From assembly GCA_027943335.1 (NCBI GenBank), contig BSBK01000765.1:379001-443000 (forward strand): 64,000 nucleotides of DNA, read 5' to 3'. The notes beneath the pieces are model-generated. The model did no database searches, was not told the DNA's origin, and saw only the letters and a list, made by a program, of their open reading frames with translations. This DNA is from Chamaecyparis obtusa. Lineage: Eukaryota > Streptophyta > Pinopsida > Cupressales > Cupressaceae. The translations under genes were made by a program, and so were the position numbers. Of the stretch, positions 48,370 through 60,715 are shown in pieces (position 1 is the first letter of the stretch; each line of letters begins with the position of its first letter).

Positions 48370-50762
48370 GGAAGGAAACTCATAGCTCATAGCTCATGGT
48401 TTGATCAAGCACCACAGGGTGCAAAGGATGTCAATATAGTCATAATGGCAACCCACGAGCTAGCATGATACCAAACATCAAACAGTGAGCAAGCTTCAAA
48501 AGCAATCTACAGTAGCAACCGATGATGTGCCAACAAACACAAATAGATAGCATGTGTGCCATGATCAAAGTGGCATGATATAACAACTGAAGCATGATAA
48601 CATTAACATCATGGGATTGTGTTAGTGTTAAACAACAATGCCGACAACATGGAGATACAAGGGTGAACACATGACACATCTCACTATGCCACTATGAGCT
48701 AGGGCACGACATAAGAAATGGACTCAATAGCACCTCTGCACATATGGAATAGTTTCAACAATGGCATGAAAGTCATGAGCCACAATCTATAATAGTAGAT
48801 TCAAACTGGTGCCCATTAAGCTTGAACCACATGCATTATGGTGCTCATCAAGCATAGACAATGAAGTACCAGCGGGGACATGGCATTAAACAGTACAGTG
48901 TGCATGTCCTCGAAAGCCAAGGGGATTGCCATAAGTCAAACTGTTGAATACCTTAACAGGGCATGACACAATGCCACTGGGCCAGTAAACAATGAATCAA
49001 ATTATACATTGATGCCCTTAGGGGCATACATGGCATGAAGGAGTAAATACAATGCCATAAGAATACCAAGTAATAAAACAAAGAAGTCAATACAACACGG
49101 AGGATTAAAATGAAAAAGTGCACAATACCCCTCAAACACATTCAGCGCCCTCAAAATTAAAAGCAAAATACAGAGTAGTGATGCCCTAGTCCTTACAAGC
49201 TATGAATACAAGATACAACAATCAATGATATCAAATTCAAAGCAATGCCATCACAATATCCTCATAATACAGAGATAGAAGAAAGTATTAGTACAGATAA
49301 AACAATAAACCCAAGTATTGTGCCCTCATTTTTTTTGAGGAAGAATGAGCATGAAAAGAGTGCTGAAAGACAATACTTACCATGACAATACGAAGCCGTG
49401 AATAGATGTTTCTAAGGCCAAGCTCAAGCATCCAGTGCAGAAATGCTAGCAAAATTGGAAATTTGCCAATTGTCGAAGGAGGAGGTTCACAGTGCCAACG
49501 AGATAGGGGTTTTGAATTATGGCTTTTGATATTTTCTTTTTCTCCCCTTTGTTGGGTCGAGATTCATTAATCTTTATTTTTCTATGTATCTTAAGCTTTG
49601 GTGGGAATTTTAACAAGTCATTAGGTTGGGATACAATATGCTAGGGTACATGATGTATGTAGATGAATTTATGTTTTCCCCATTTCTTTTGGGTGAGAAT
49701 ATTTTAAATATGTGATAATCCATGTTGTTAGCATAGGTGGATTTGTAAAAATATAGATACTATTAAAATGTGTTTTCCCCTTTTTAATATTGGGTTGAGA
49801 ACCATTTTTGGAGGCTTATTAAATCCATTTTGTGTCTCAATAGGGGTCAATATTTTAATGTAAAGTCATTGCAAAAGTTTTATTATAAGATATCGACAAG
49901 TGGTGTTTTTATAAACCCTTGTCAGAATATCATTTATAGAGGCATGACTTAGTGGGTAGAATTGTCTTCTTTGACTAGCTATTTTTAGGGAGTCCCACTT
50001 TCCTCGCCCCCCTAGAATCTTGGGAATCTAGCAGCTAGATTTATGGAGCTTTTATAACCCTATATGTAGTTATTTTCTATCTTTAGGAGGTTGTTGGTCA
50101 TGATGCAGATTCCTAGGTTTAGTTTTTATACCTCTCACTTCTGTGATTGAGGTTATTTCTTCATTCTCTCTTTCTTGGAGATGAATGCTCCTAGCTCAGG
50201 AGAAGCAGACTGATGTACATGGCTCCTTTCATTGAGAATAAAATAGTATTCCTTCTCATCCATGTTATTTTCTGAGTTTTCTTATTTGAATTCATGTCAA
50301 AGTTATTGTGACTTTGTTATCCTTTACTTTGCACGTTTGTTCAAGTTGAAAGTTCAAGAAGGTGTTTTGCAGTTGTTGTTCTAATCTGTGTAAATTTGGT
50401 TTAAGTTGTTGGAGTTTTTCCCTTCTTTTAATCTAAATGCCTCTTTATTTCAAGGATTGTCAAGGCAGACAAGGTCAAGTTGTGATTTACCAGGTTATTT
50501 TAAGTGTCATTGTGAGTTTTGATTTAATCTATGGATGTATTAAAGTTTGGTGAATCACCTAGTTTAGTTTCAGTTTCATGCACTCTCTCTCCCTTTTCCT
50601 TCAAAGTTCAATTCAATTTTAGGTGATTCAAGGGGAAGTCGACCCCTAATTCAGAGGTCTACTCTTTGATAGGTTACCCACAGCCTGAGAATAGTCCCAT
50701 GTTTCACGGGATTGCTAGGTTCTACACTTAGCCATACTCGGGTGCAATCCCCAGTGACAATA
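48370..50762 (+). repeat. 5' LTR remnant of element B (unit 2)
   Basis: Corresponds to about 26225-28610. It shares the 5'-LTR-specific variants GCTCAGGAGAAGCAGACTG and GTACATGG with unit 1's 5' LTR. The first bases after the junction contain a small CTCATAG duplication. Confidence 0.85.
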
Positions 50763-50965
50763 GTTTTTGGCACACCCGGTGGGACAAAAATGATGTTTCT
50801 CAACATTCACTGGGATTTTGATGTGATCTGCAGTGCAATCAGCCTTTAAGAGGTAGTTTTTTTCAAGCACCATGGAGACTCTGAGAAAAATCTACTAGTT
50901 TAAGCAGTTCAAGTGCTGATAAGTTTCAGAAAGTATCTTTTTACTAGCTCATTTGATGAGCAAGC

Positions 50966-53089
50966 ATGTCAATCCATAATGCATATTCTCCCTATCACCC
51001 CCCATATCATGAAAAAGCCACACATGTGCCAGCATTCATTTAGTATCAAGCTGGCCAAGTAGTAGCATATAGTCAAAATAGCCCACCAACAATAAATTAC
51101 CAGCAGTCGCCACCATACCCTCCCACCCAACATCAAGCATCCTGGCAGCATTCCTATCAACCACCCTATGAAGATCACCATTACAATCCTCAGAATCAGC
51201 CTAATGTCACTTCAGATTCAATCTCCATGTCCTCTATTTGGACAATTTTTTGGGAGGAGATGAGCTCTTTCATGAAGGACTATGCAGAGATGAAGTCTCA
51301 GAAAGAGGAGCTCTCAAGGAAGATACATAACCAGATAGCAATTCATGAGTAGATCCTTGAAGAGAAGAACCATCTAATATTGACACAAGAGAAGGTTTAT
51401 AAGAAGAGTTTGGAGGATCATCGAGAATTCATAAAGGGCATCTACCAGACAGCTACACATAATGAGGAGAATCTCTGAAAAGAGTTAGCAGAAAAGGATG
51501 TGTTTCATGATCATGAGTAGGAGACACTTGCCAAGAACATTATGGAAAAGGATCAATTGATTAAGAATCTGTTGGCACAAGCACCAAGTCAAGGAAATCA
51601 AGAAGTCACTACTACCCCTACACAAGAAGGCTCACCAGATCCACCAGAGGGCAATGGAAACTTAACACATTCTCGGAGACCCTCGTGGACCTTGTATCCA
51701 GGTTACAAGATGCCAGCTCTTGTTAAGGAGGAGATCCAGAAGGAGATGCCTCATGCTATTGAAGAGAACCTAGAAGCTTTGTAGATCAGACAAGAGACCC
51801 ACAAGTTACAAATCCCAAGTTTCTTACCTAGTAAGTGCATTAGCACTTCTATTGAAATTCCAAGCTTTAAGACTTCTCCTTCGGTTTAGAGTCTTAGTCA
51901 ACAGGAGCCTAATCTCCATGCATTTCTAGAGCCTATTCATGACACCATCTCAGTTTCTCATCTAGTCCATCCTATTCCTATAGAAGAGACACCTAAAAGG
52001 TTCAAATTCCTAAGAGAGAGTGAACCCGTCTTGCAGTAGATTAAGCCCTATGAGCCAATTTGTGAAGAGACCCTTACATCTCATAGCATTAAAGGCCTCC
52101 ATGAGGAAGATGATTCTTGTCTTCTAGGTGTACTTCTTCATTATGATCATGAGGAACAAGTAGAATTATTACATGATGATGGGTTGGAGTAGCCAGATAA
52201 GGATCAGGAAGTAACTGAAGAAGGTGAGACCCTAACAGATTTATTTAAGGAAATGCCTTCTTATATTGAGCAAAGTGAAGTAGTGAAAGACTTACTAGTT
52301 AAGCTCACTGATTGTGACAAGGAAGATGATGTAGTTGTTGCTAGCTTAGGACAACAAGAAAATTTTGACTCTATGATAAATGCTTTTTGGTCAGCTTTTA
52401 TTTGTGTTCCTCATCTTCCTGAAATAGATGATAACATGTATGTCCCTAAGGAAGATCTTTCATTTCAAGAGGCTAATGTTGTGCCAGTTATAGCATCTAG
52501 GCCTGTCTGCAATAAAATGGTGGATGAATCTCAAGAATCTTGTTTCTTGAACCATGAGGAGGGGCCAGTTATGGTTAAGGGCTTGATGTAGTTTGATACC
52601 TTTGATGAGTTGTTGGATGTTCCAACTAATGAAGAGGATGGTGCTCTAACTGTAAAAGAAGAAAGATTATGGCAGAGTATCATGGAGGGGCAAAGATTTG
52701 ATCAACATGATGGAGGTGTTTGTAAGATGCATACTGAGCAGCAAGAGAGGCCTGGTTTTATGCTCTCTAGGGGGTGTCCTATCAGATATCTAGCCCAAAT
52801 GGGGTCAATTGAAACATGCATACTAAAAGACTCAGTGGAGGGTGATGTCAAGAGCCTACTCACTAGTGACCAGGAGCTTATTCAACATCATCAGACTCCT
52901 TGGGACGATAGCATCTATGATCTATTTGAGGTTAGTAGTCTGGTATACCAAATTCAAATGTTGGTATGCCAGATAGTTCAGTACATTTTTGTGTTCCATA
53001 TTCTCTTTGTTGGCATCAAATATGAAAAGTATAATATTTTGAGGAGAATGGGAAGCTATTTCAACAATCCAATTAATGGATTTGTTTAA
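50966..53089 (+). pseudogene. Decayed 707-codon acidic coiled-coil protein of element B (unit 2)
   Basis: Same frame and same length (2124 bases) as the unit 1 copy, with no indel between them. About nine internal stops remain. Several are shared with unit 1 (therefore older than the duplication), and others are private. The pieces 51542-51781, 52253-52588 and 52610-53089 are the open stretches between stops. The region from about 52190 is the acidic half, and the last open part ends with the hydrophobic Tyr-rich tail at TAA 53087-53089. Function is unknown; its place is that of Gag. Confidence 0.65.
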
Positions 53090-53376
53090 CCAGTTTGCTG
53101 ATACTAGTTAGAGTAGGGTAGGGTAGAGGTTTTTAGTTTCTGTGTTTCCTAAGTGCCTGGCACAAGCTTGTTTTTAGTTTAGTTTTCAATTTGGTTTGAG
53201 TAGCAATAAGCTAGAAAAGTTGTTTCTGACAGTTAAGTAGTTTTGTCAGTAGAAGGAGGATGGTTGTTCTAAGGAGCTAAGTTCAGTTTGAGGCTTTATG
53301 ACACTATGTCGAATGGATCTATAAGGTAGTTGGTTAGGATGCCTAGCAAGCAAGCACTCATTAGAGGTCGCCAAAA
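53090..53376. other. 3' untranslated part of element B (unit 2)
   Basis: About 130 bases longer than in unit 1. A purine-rich AGTAGAAGGAGGATGG at about 53249 is the only polypurine-like stretch, but it is about 115 bases from the LTR. Confidence 0.5.
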
Positions 53377-56300
53377 TGTTGCCATTATTTTCACTCTTTT
53401 GGAGGCCTAGTTACTAGATGAGCTACATTACCCTAGTTTGCGTTATTAGGTGATCTTGCTTAAAATTTGTGTTCATTTGCAAAGTACATGAATGGAAAGC
53501 AAATTAATTGCATATAAGATTACATGTGCATATATGAATGTTAAGCATGTTGTACAAAAGGGGAAAGAACTGAAAAGAACATCTATTCAAGCTCACACAT
53601 GCCATGAGCATAGCCACTGCCAGAATTACATAAATGAGTGCAAATATACATAAATAATGAACATAAATATAGGGTTACCAGACATTGCCTGGTAATGGTC
53701 TATCTCCACAGTGTTCCCAATGTGCTCCTGTGATCTTGAACCTGCAGATAAGAGAAGAGAAGTGGGTTAGATCCAACGGATCTAAACAATGCCTGGTAGC
53801 ATAGTACCTATCTACAAGCATGCATACGTGCACTCAGCTATACACCTCTGACACGGGCTGTGCTCAAGGCAGGTGCATGAGGAGGCTCTAGAAATAAAAG
53901 AAATGCCATTATTTTTTTTACTAATATGTTTGTTCCATGTGCAGATGAATGCCCTTGACCTGTGGTGCAGTCGATGCTAGGAAAACCTTATTTCCTTAGT
54001 AGTGGCTACATCACAGGGAAAGAGCACCCATGATGAATAGGGAAACATTCAGTAAGTGAAACACTCAAGAACCATAGATCCATATCAAATGAAGCATGTT
54101 TGAAGCATTGACAACAGAGCACTGGCACAGGGGCATTCAGTAAGGCCATTCGGTGAGCAATCAGCAAATGAACATGAAATGAACACCATTGTAACTAGAT
54201 GGCACAACATCATTTGGAACAAGTAGGGAGGCCAAGTGCATGGGTTCCATTAATGAATAGATGCTAGCATGATCATGCTTAACCACAGCTCATAGTAACT
54301 ATCAGCAATAGGATTCAGCTCATCAAATATGTGGAACAGTAAGTAATCAAGAACCCCTGGATCTAACAGTTGTGCAAAAAGGGATATGATAGGTTGTGGG
54401 CCAATCATCATGCAACAGTCATATACAAGTCATAATGGATGGTGCCATCAAAAGAAGAAAATACAGAGTGTTAATGCATGAATCACTAGTGTGTTATAAT
54501 AATAGTGACCTCTAAGGGGAAACAAATGAATAATGATTCTTGCTCACGGCCCATGGAGAATCAACAACAAGCCATAACTCATAAGCATGTACATAAAGAT
54601 ACCCATTCCAAAACTCATGGGCTGCAACAGTGACAGTACATAGCAACCTTCATGAATAAAACAATGATCTAATAGTAAATTCAAGCAGTGAACTTTCAAA
54701 ACAATGCAAAGAACATGGTGCCCTAATCTTTACAAGTGATGAATGCAGAGGATGCCATGCCCTAGCTCGCAGGCCATCAAAGTGAAGTAACAAGCATTGA
54801 AAAGTCATAGCAAAAGGAGAATTCACAGGCTATAGCACATGAGCCTCCACAACTAGTTGATAATTGAAAGCATTGATAACATGAATGGAATGAAACTCAT
54901 AGCTCATGGTTTGATCAAACACCACAGGGGCGCAAAGGATGTCAATATAGTCACAATGGCAACCCATGAGCTAGCATGATACCGAACATCGAATAGTGAG
55001 AAAGATTCAAAATCAATCTACAACAGCAATCAAGGAGGTGCCGACAAACACAAACAGAGTGCATGTGCACCATGATCAAAGTGGCATGATATAACAACTA
55101 AAGCATGATAACAATAACATCATGGGATTGTGTTAGTGTTAAACAATGATGTTGAAAACATGGAGATACAAGGATGAACACATGACACATCTCAGTATGC
55201 CACTATGAGCTAGGGCATGACATAAGAAATGGACTCAATAGTGCCTATGCACATATGGAATAGTTTCAACAGCGACATGAATGCCGAGAGCCACAATCTA
55301 TAACAGTAGATTCAAACCGGTGCCCATTAAGCTCAGACCACATGCATTACGGTGGTCATCAAGTAGAGACAATGAAGTACCAGTGGGGACATGACATTAA
55401 ATAGTACAGTGCGCATGTCCTCAAAAGCCAAGGGGATTGCCATAAGTCAAGTTGTTGAATACCCTAACAGGGCACAACGCAATGCCACTGGGCCAATAAA
55501 CAATGAATCAAATTATACATTGATGCCATTAGGGCCATACACGACATGAAGCAATAAATACAATGCCATCAAAATACCAAGTAATAAAATAGAAAAGTCA
55601 ATACAATGCAGAGGATTACAATTAAAAAGTGCACAATAACTCTCAAACACATTTAGTGCGCTTGAAATTAAAAGAAAAATACAGAGTAGTGATGCCCTAG
55701 TCCTTGCAAGCTATGAATACAAGATACAACAAGCAATGATATCAAATTCAAAGCAATGCCATCACAGTATCCTCATAATGCAGAGATAGAAGAAAGTATC
55801 AGTACAGAGAAAATAATAAACCCAAATATTGTGCCCTCATTTTTTTTGAGGAAGAATGAGCATGAAAGAGTGCTGAAAGACAATACTTACCATGACAATA
55901 CGAAGCTGTGAATAGATTTTTTAAGGCCAAGCTCGAGCATCCAGTGCAGAACTGCTAGCAAAATTGGAAACTTGCCAATTCTTGAAGGACGAGGTTCACA
56001 GTGCCAGTGAGAGGGGTTTTGAGTTATGGCTTTTGATATTTTCTTTTTCTCCCATTTGTTGGGTTGAGATTCATTAATCTTTATTTTTCTATGTATCTAA
56101 AGCTTTGGTGGGAATTTTGACAAGTCATTAGGTTGGGATACAATATGCTAGGGTACATGATGTATGTAGATGGATTTATGTTTTCCCCATTTCTTTTGGG
56201 TGAGAATGTTTCAAATATGTGATAATCTATGTTGTTAGCATAGGTGGATTTGTTAAAATATAGATACTCTTAAAATGTGTTTTCCCCTTTTTAATATTAG

Positions 56301-57270
56301 GTTGAGAACCATTTTTGGAGGCTTATTAAATCCATTTTGTGTCTCAATAGGGGTCAATATTTTAATGTAAAGTCATTGCAAAAGTTTTATTGTAAGATAT
56401 TGACAAGTGGTGTTTTTATAAACCCTTGTTAGAATATCATTTATGGAGGCATGACTTAGTGGGTAGAATAGTCTTCTTTGACTAGCTATTTTTAGGGGTT
56501 CCCACTTTCCTCGCCGCCCTAGAATCTTGGGAATCTGGCATCCAGATTTATGGAGCTTTTATAACCCTATATGAAGTTATTTTCTATCTTTAGGAGGTTG
56601 TGGGTCATGATGTAGATTCCTAGGTTTAGTTTTTATACCTCTCACTTCTGTGATTGAGGTTAGTTCTTCATTCTCTCTTTCTTGGAGATGAATGCTTGTA
56701 GCTTAGGAGAAGTAGACTGATGTACTTGGCTCCTTTCATTGAGAATAAAATAGTATTCCTTCTCATCCCTATTATTTTCTGAGTTTTCTTATTTGAATTC
56801 ATGTCAAAGTTATTGTGATTTTGTCATCCTTTACTTTGCATGTTTGTTCAAGTTGAATGTTCAGGAAGGTGTTTTTCAGTTGTTGTTCTAATCTCTGTAA
56901 ATTTGGTTTTAAGTTGTGCGAGTTTTTCCCTTCTTTTAATCTAAATACCTCTTTATTTCAAGGATTGTCAAGGCAGACAGGGTCAAGTTGTGATTTACCA
57001 GGTTATTTTAAGTGTCATTTTGAGTTTCGATTCAATCTGTGGATCTATCAAAGTTTGGTGAATCACCTAGTTTAGTTTTAGTTTCATGTGCTCTCTCTCC
57101 CTTTTCCTTCAAAGTTTAGTTCAATTTCAGGTGATTCAAGGAGAAGCTGACCCCTAATCCAGAGGTCTATTCTCAGATAAGTTACCCACAACCTGAGAAT
57201 AGTCCCATGTTTCATGGGATTGCTAGGTTCTACACTTAGCTATACTCGGGTGCAATCCTAAGTGATAGCA
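53377..57270 (+). repeat. 3' LTR of element B (unit 2)
   Basis: 3,894 bases, TGTTGCC...GATAGCA, followed by GTTAT and the same flank as unit 1. It lacks the ~62-base deletion seen in the unit 1 3' LTR. Confidence 0.88.
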
Positions 57271-57275
57271 GTTAT

Positions 57276-58320
57276 CAAATGGACAGCCCGTGAGCTTCTG
57301 GCTAGGTGCCTTTTGTTTTAATAGCTTAGGGCATCAAATGTATTGTATCATTGATAGTTGAGACTTTGTTAAAAGGAAATAGGACAAAGAATGATTTTGA
57401 TTTATTTTCTCTATTTTGATCCCTAAGTGGCTTACAACCCTAGAGAAATATATGCAGATTTACGGATGTAGTTGTAGGATACATAGAATTTGATAATTCA
57501 CAAGAAATACATGCATCCAATTTGAATACAAATTAATACAAAGAAATAGGGTATTTTTTTAATTTCTTTATTTTCTCATTGACCATTCCTTTACCATTGT
57601 GGACATGCTTCATCATATGATTCTACAATTCTCCTTTCAAATATTTTTCTATGCTTTCTTGTCCCACGCTGACTTGGCTAGGATATCTTTTTGCAATATT
57701 TTCTTCTCCATTATTATTTATTGTTCCTCTTTGTTCTAATCCTTTTTAAAGAACAATTTTTTGCCTTTGATGTTGGGTCCTTACATGCCCTGATATTTTT
57801 CCAAAAATGACTCCTACAATTTCACATGATACGCCCCATTTTTTCTTGATAGAACTCTATTGTCGTTAAATCATGCACACACACGCACACACACACACAC
57901 ACATTTTGTATAGTGGGGGCATATTTTTAGTATAGAGTCATCTTACTTGGAGTTAGTTTTAAGATGTCAACAAGCACACATACCCTGACCAAAAGGTAAC
58001 TATTGTCAAAGGAAAATAAATCATAATGTAGAAAAATTCCTAGCTTATTAGCTAGGTTTCCACAGCATCCAAATTTCTATATTCCAAAGGGAGGGATGGC
58101 AGGGATATCTAGAAAGGAAAAGCTTGAGGCAAGTTTGATTAGGGTTAAAAAATTTGGACCAGATCTATGTAAACAGTCCAAACCCTCTCATGGACTAGGA
58201 CTTATACTTATGCATGAAGAATATCTTTCCTCTTTCTCTGAACAAATTGCTATGAAATAACCTTCTCCATTATCAATATTAAAAACCTCATTCAATGCTT
58301 CACATAACTCAACATTTGAG
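57276..58320. repeat. Flank of element B and lectin 3' flank, X version
   Basis: Follows 34940-35980. Variants such as GACCAAAAGGTAACTATTG and the GCTTCACATAA word are of the X type. No gene is seen. Confidence 0.65.
57876..57903. repeat. Expanded (AC)n microsatellite
   Basis: About 14 AC units with one CG interruption; shorter in the paralogous sites at 2930 and 35531. Confidence 0.85.
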
Positions 58321-58345
58321 GGATTTAGGTTCTAGAACTTACCTA

Positions 58346-58640
58346 TTAGGGCCTTGAACGAAGCTCGTTTATGGCCTCTTCTACATCTATTTTCGGGAAG
58401 GCGATCTTGATGATCTCATCTTTTTTGCATTTCCTAATAGATCGTGACATATGTTCTTTCTTCTGCTTCTATTGAGTCGATCTATATATAGGTCCCTTGA
58501 ATCTTGTCCTCCCCTTCCTCTCCTGTGGAAGTTTCAAATCGGATTGAAGATTGACTTTGGGAATGTTGCAGGGGATCAACCATTTCAAACAATATATCTA
58601 TACAATTTTGTATTCTATCATTTTACATTTCTCCACCAAT
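58346..58640 (-). pseudogene. Unidentified conserved minus-strand frame
   Basis: A minus-strand frame reads through lysine-rich, basic sequence (KEHMSRSIRKCKKDEI, then FPKIDVEEAINELRSRP) and ends in TAA TAG, right next to a strong donor-like GGTAAGT. Two TAG codons interrupt it upstream. The same frame is present at about 39066-39360 and, with a deletion, at 36000-36200; a short end is at about 3380-3418. It looks like an exon of an old gene or transposon ORF. I do not recognise the family. Confidence 0.35.
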
Positions 58641-58913
58641 GTCCTTCTGATGAAAGTGCGTCATGAAAATCAGAACAGTTCAATCTCAAAGTCATTGCAA
58701 AGCATTTTCCTCATATTTTTTTTCTAACATTATTTTAAGAGGTTATTAAATTTATCATATCAAACCTTACTATTTAATACAAGTTTTTTATTTATAAAAA
58801 AAATCATAGTATCAATTGAAATTCTTAATTTCTATCTCATATATCAAACCGGTAAAAAATTTCAAAGAGTCACAAGTCATAACATATCGATAGTAACGGT
58901 GTATTAAAAGACC

Positions 58914-58923
58914 TTTATTTATT
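58914..58923 (-). terminator. Polyadenylation signals of the intact lectin gene
   Basis: Two overlapping AATAAA hexamers on the minus strand lie about 120 bases after the stop codon. They are conserved downstream of copies X2 and Y2. Confidence 0.55.
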
Positions 58924-59042
58924 TATAAGATAGATCAGATAGACCCACATATGGTCCTGGTCTCCACACTGAGAAGTTACAAACTAGAAATATACATAAC
59001 ATTAGAGATAACATATTTATGGCTAACATATATTTCCATGCA

Positions 59043-59701
59043 TCATATATCCGTGATTTTCCAGAGCTGATTATCTTCGGTGGTCGGCTTCTCCACCAGA
59101 ATTTTGAAGACCTCGTCCTCCTCCTCTGCAGTCCAGACAGAGGTGCTTTTTACCTTAGTTATGGTCCTAAACCCCTGCGGATCAGGCCTACCTAAAGTCC
59201 AGACCACAGTCGGAGGAGTGCCAGGGGTTAAGGCCACCTGCCAGTAAAGAAGCACATCTTATCATTCAGAGGATTCTACTACAATGATAATTTCTGAAAT
59301 ATAATCACTCAAGAATACCTCGTCATTACTGTTAGCCCAGAGGGCTTCTCCAGAATGCTCCGGGTCCTTGCTATAAAAGCGAATGGTGCTATCCTTCGTA
59401 ACCTTCTTCCATTTCTGCCAATTATACATACACAACATAGACATATTAATACGAAATGAATAAATATAACAGACATATGGAATACGAAATGAATAAATAC
59501 CTGAGATGGGTCACTGTGATCAACAGGAACAAGGCTTGGATTTCCATCTTTGATACCCAGATGATAACCATGATGGGCCTTACAGCTGACAAACACAAGC
59601 TTCTCCTGTCCAGCTGCACCGGCGAAGAGCCCGTTCTGACCATCTGCAACGGCGCAGAGCTTCTGTTGATCATTATCACCGTACTCCTGGCAGGATGCCA
59701 T
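59043..59701 (-). CDS. EULS-like (Euonymus-lectin-type) lectin, intact, three exons
   Basis: Exons on the minus strand: 59701-59501 (67 codons), 59414-59319 (32 codons) and 59237-59043 (64 codons plus TGA), giving 163 aa. Introns are 86 and 81 bases, both GT...AG, and all exons are in phase 0. An in-frame TAA three codons before ATG 59701 fixes the start. The product has a short polar N-terminus, then VSCKAHHGYHLGIKDG, DPSQ-KW, a VALTP...VVWTLGRPDPQGFRTI core and a final DNQLWKI. The order and spacing of these resemble the carbohydrate-binding EULS domain (~150 aa, ricin-B-like beta-trefoil fold) of plant stress-linked nucleocytoplasmic lectins. No signal peptide or membrane segment is seen, so a cytosolic or nuclear protein is likely. 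Exon 1 has a small Ala/Gly/Gln repeat that is shortened in copy Y1. The family call is by memory of motifs; another beta-trefoil family is possible. Confidence 0.62.
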
Positions 59702-59793
59702 ACTTGCTTATAGTTTAGAAAACAAGATGTAGAAAGCAATGAACAATACAAATGACCGAGTACACTTGCCTTCGTAGGTTGTGGTTCGATGGT

Positions 59794-59802
59794 GTTTATA
59801 TA
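59794..59802 (-). promoter_or_regulatory. TATA box of the intact lectin gene
   Basis: TATATAAAC on the minus strand lies about 93 bases before the ATG. With usual spacing, transcription would start near 59765 and leave a ~65-base 5' UTR. The box is identical in all three loci. Confidence 0.6.
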
Positions 59803-60715
59803 GGGCACAATAAGGAATATTAGTAAATAAAGATGTATGAGTGGAAGGGAATGGAATAAGTTTTTTCTTTCGTTATGAGGGGACGGGAATGGAATAAAAA
59901 TTTTCTTTGTTTTTTTTTGGAATTTATTCTTGATGTGATAGAGAAAAGATTCAACGAGTTGTTACACACTTGTGTAGCTTTCTTATTATAACTTTAACAT
60001 CTCTCTGATTGTGTAAGCTTGCGGAGAAGGGTTCTCATCTCAAACGGGTGTCATATACACATCATTTATTTCCCATTATTTATCATCTCTTTTTGTTATC
60101 ACAAAAAAATAGACTCTTTCTTGTGGCTCTGAATTAATGAGAAATCTGATGTATTAGGCCATGCTTATAAGGCCCGGATTTATTCCTTCTCAATCATATA
60201 TACATCATTTATTCGCCGATCTTTATTTTCTCTTCTTTCTTATGGATATGCTAGAAATATTCACATATGTTTTGGCTCTTAGTTTCACTTGGGTGGGAAA
60301 CTATTCGCCTTCATTTTAGTCCACACAAGGCCTGGGCTTTGATTGTTGTATTGACCGTTTTTACACTTTTGGATCGTATATGACACACTCTATTAAATTA
60401 TTAGACCATATGAATTGATAAATATTTATAAAACTATAAGTATGACACTTAAATTTTTTATTAAATTTGTTATAGGCAATTTAGTATTTTATATGTATGA
60501 GATATGTGTATGATAGATTATGTTATTTTATAATATATATGTTTCTATTTTGATTATTATATATTCATATTAATTTAGATTTTTATAAAAATAGAATATA
60601 TGATTTAAAAACTTGTTTTATATTTTTATATTATTTATTATATATTTATATTAGTTTACAATTCTTTTAAAATAAAATATATGAATTTTCAAACTTGTTT
60701 AATTTATTTAAGATT
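59803..60715. repeat. Lectin upstream flank, locus 3
   Basis: Almost the same as 40165-41030. It contains the GGGAATGGAATAA segments, duplicated within the flank, and AT-rich DNA. No gene is seen. Confidence 0.65.

Larger units (their letters stand above)
48370..57270 (+). mobile_element. Element B, 5'-truncated copy (unit 2)
   Basis: The remains of the 5' LTR (48370-50762), the primer-binding site (50764), the decayed frame and a full 3' LTR (53377-57270) followed by GTTAT. It is the same insertion as 24716-34934, copied by segmental duplication. Its left 1.5 kb was removed by the deletion that fused it to element A. Confidence 0.88.
58321..59042. repeat. Lectin 3' flank, Y version
   Basis: From about 58,330 on, the sequence follows 39050-39762 (Y2) almost exactly rather than X2. 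It holds the 3' UTR and AATAAA signals of the intact lectin gene and, further from it, a conserved minus-strand frame of unknown identity. Confidence 0.7.

Noticed and set aside
59309..59808. Longer minus-strand frames across the lectin exons (130 and 120 aa)
   Set aside because: They read through introns or use another frame. The GT...AG splicing in phase 0 gives a better protein with family-like spacing.
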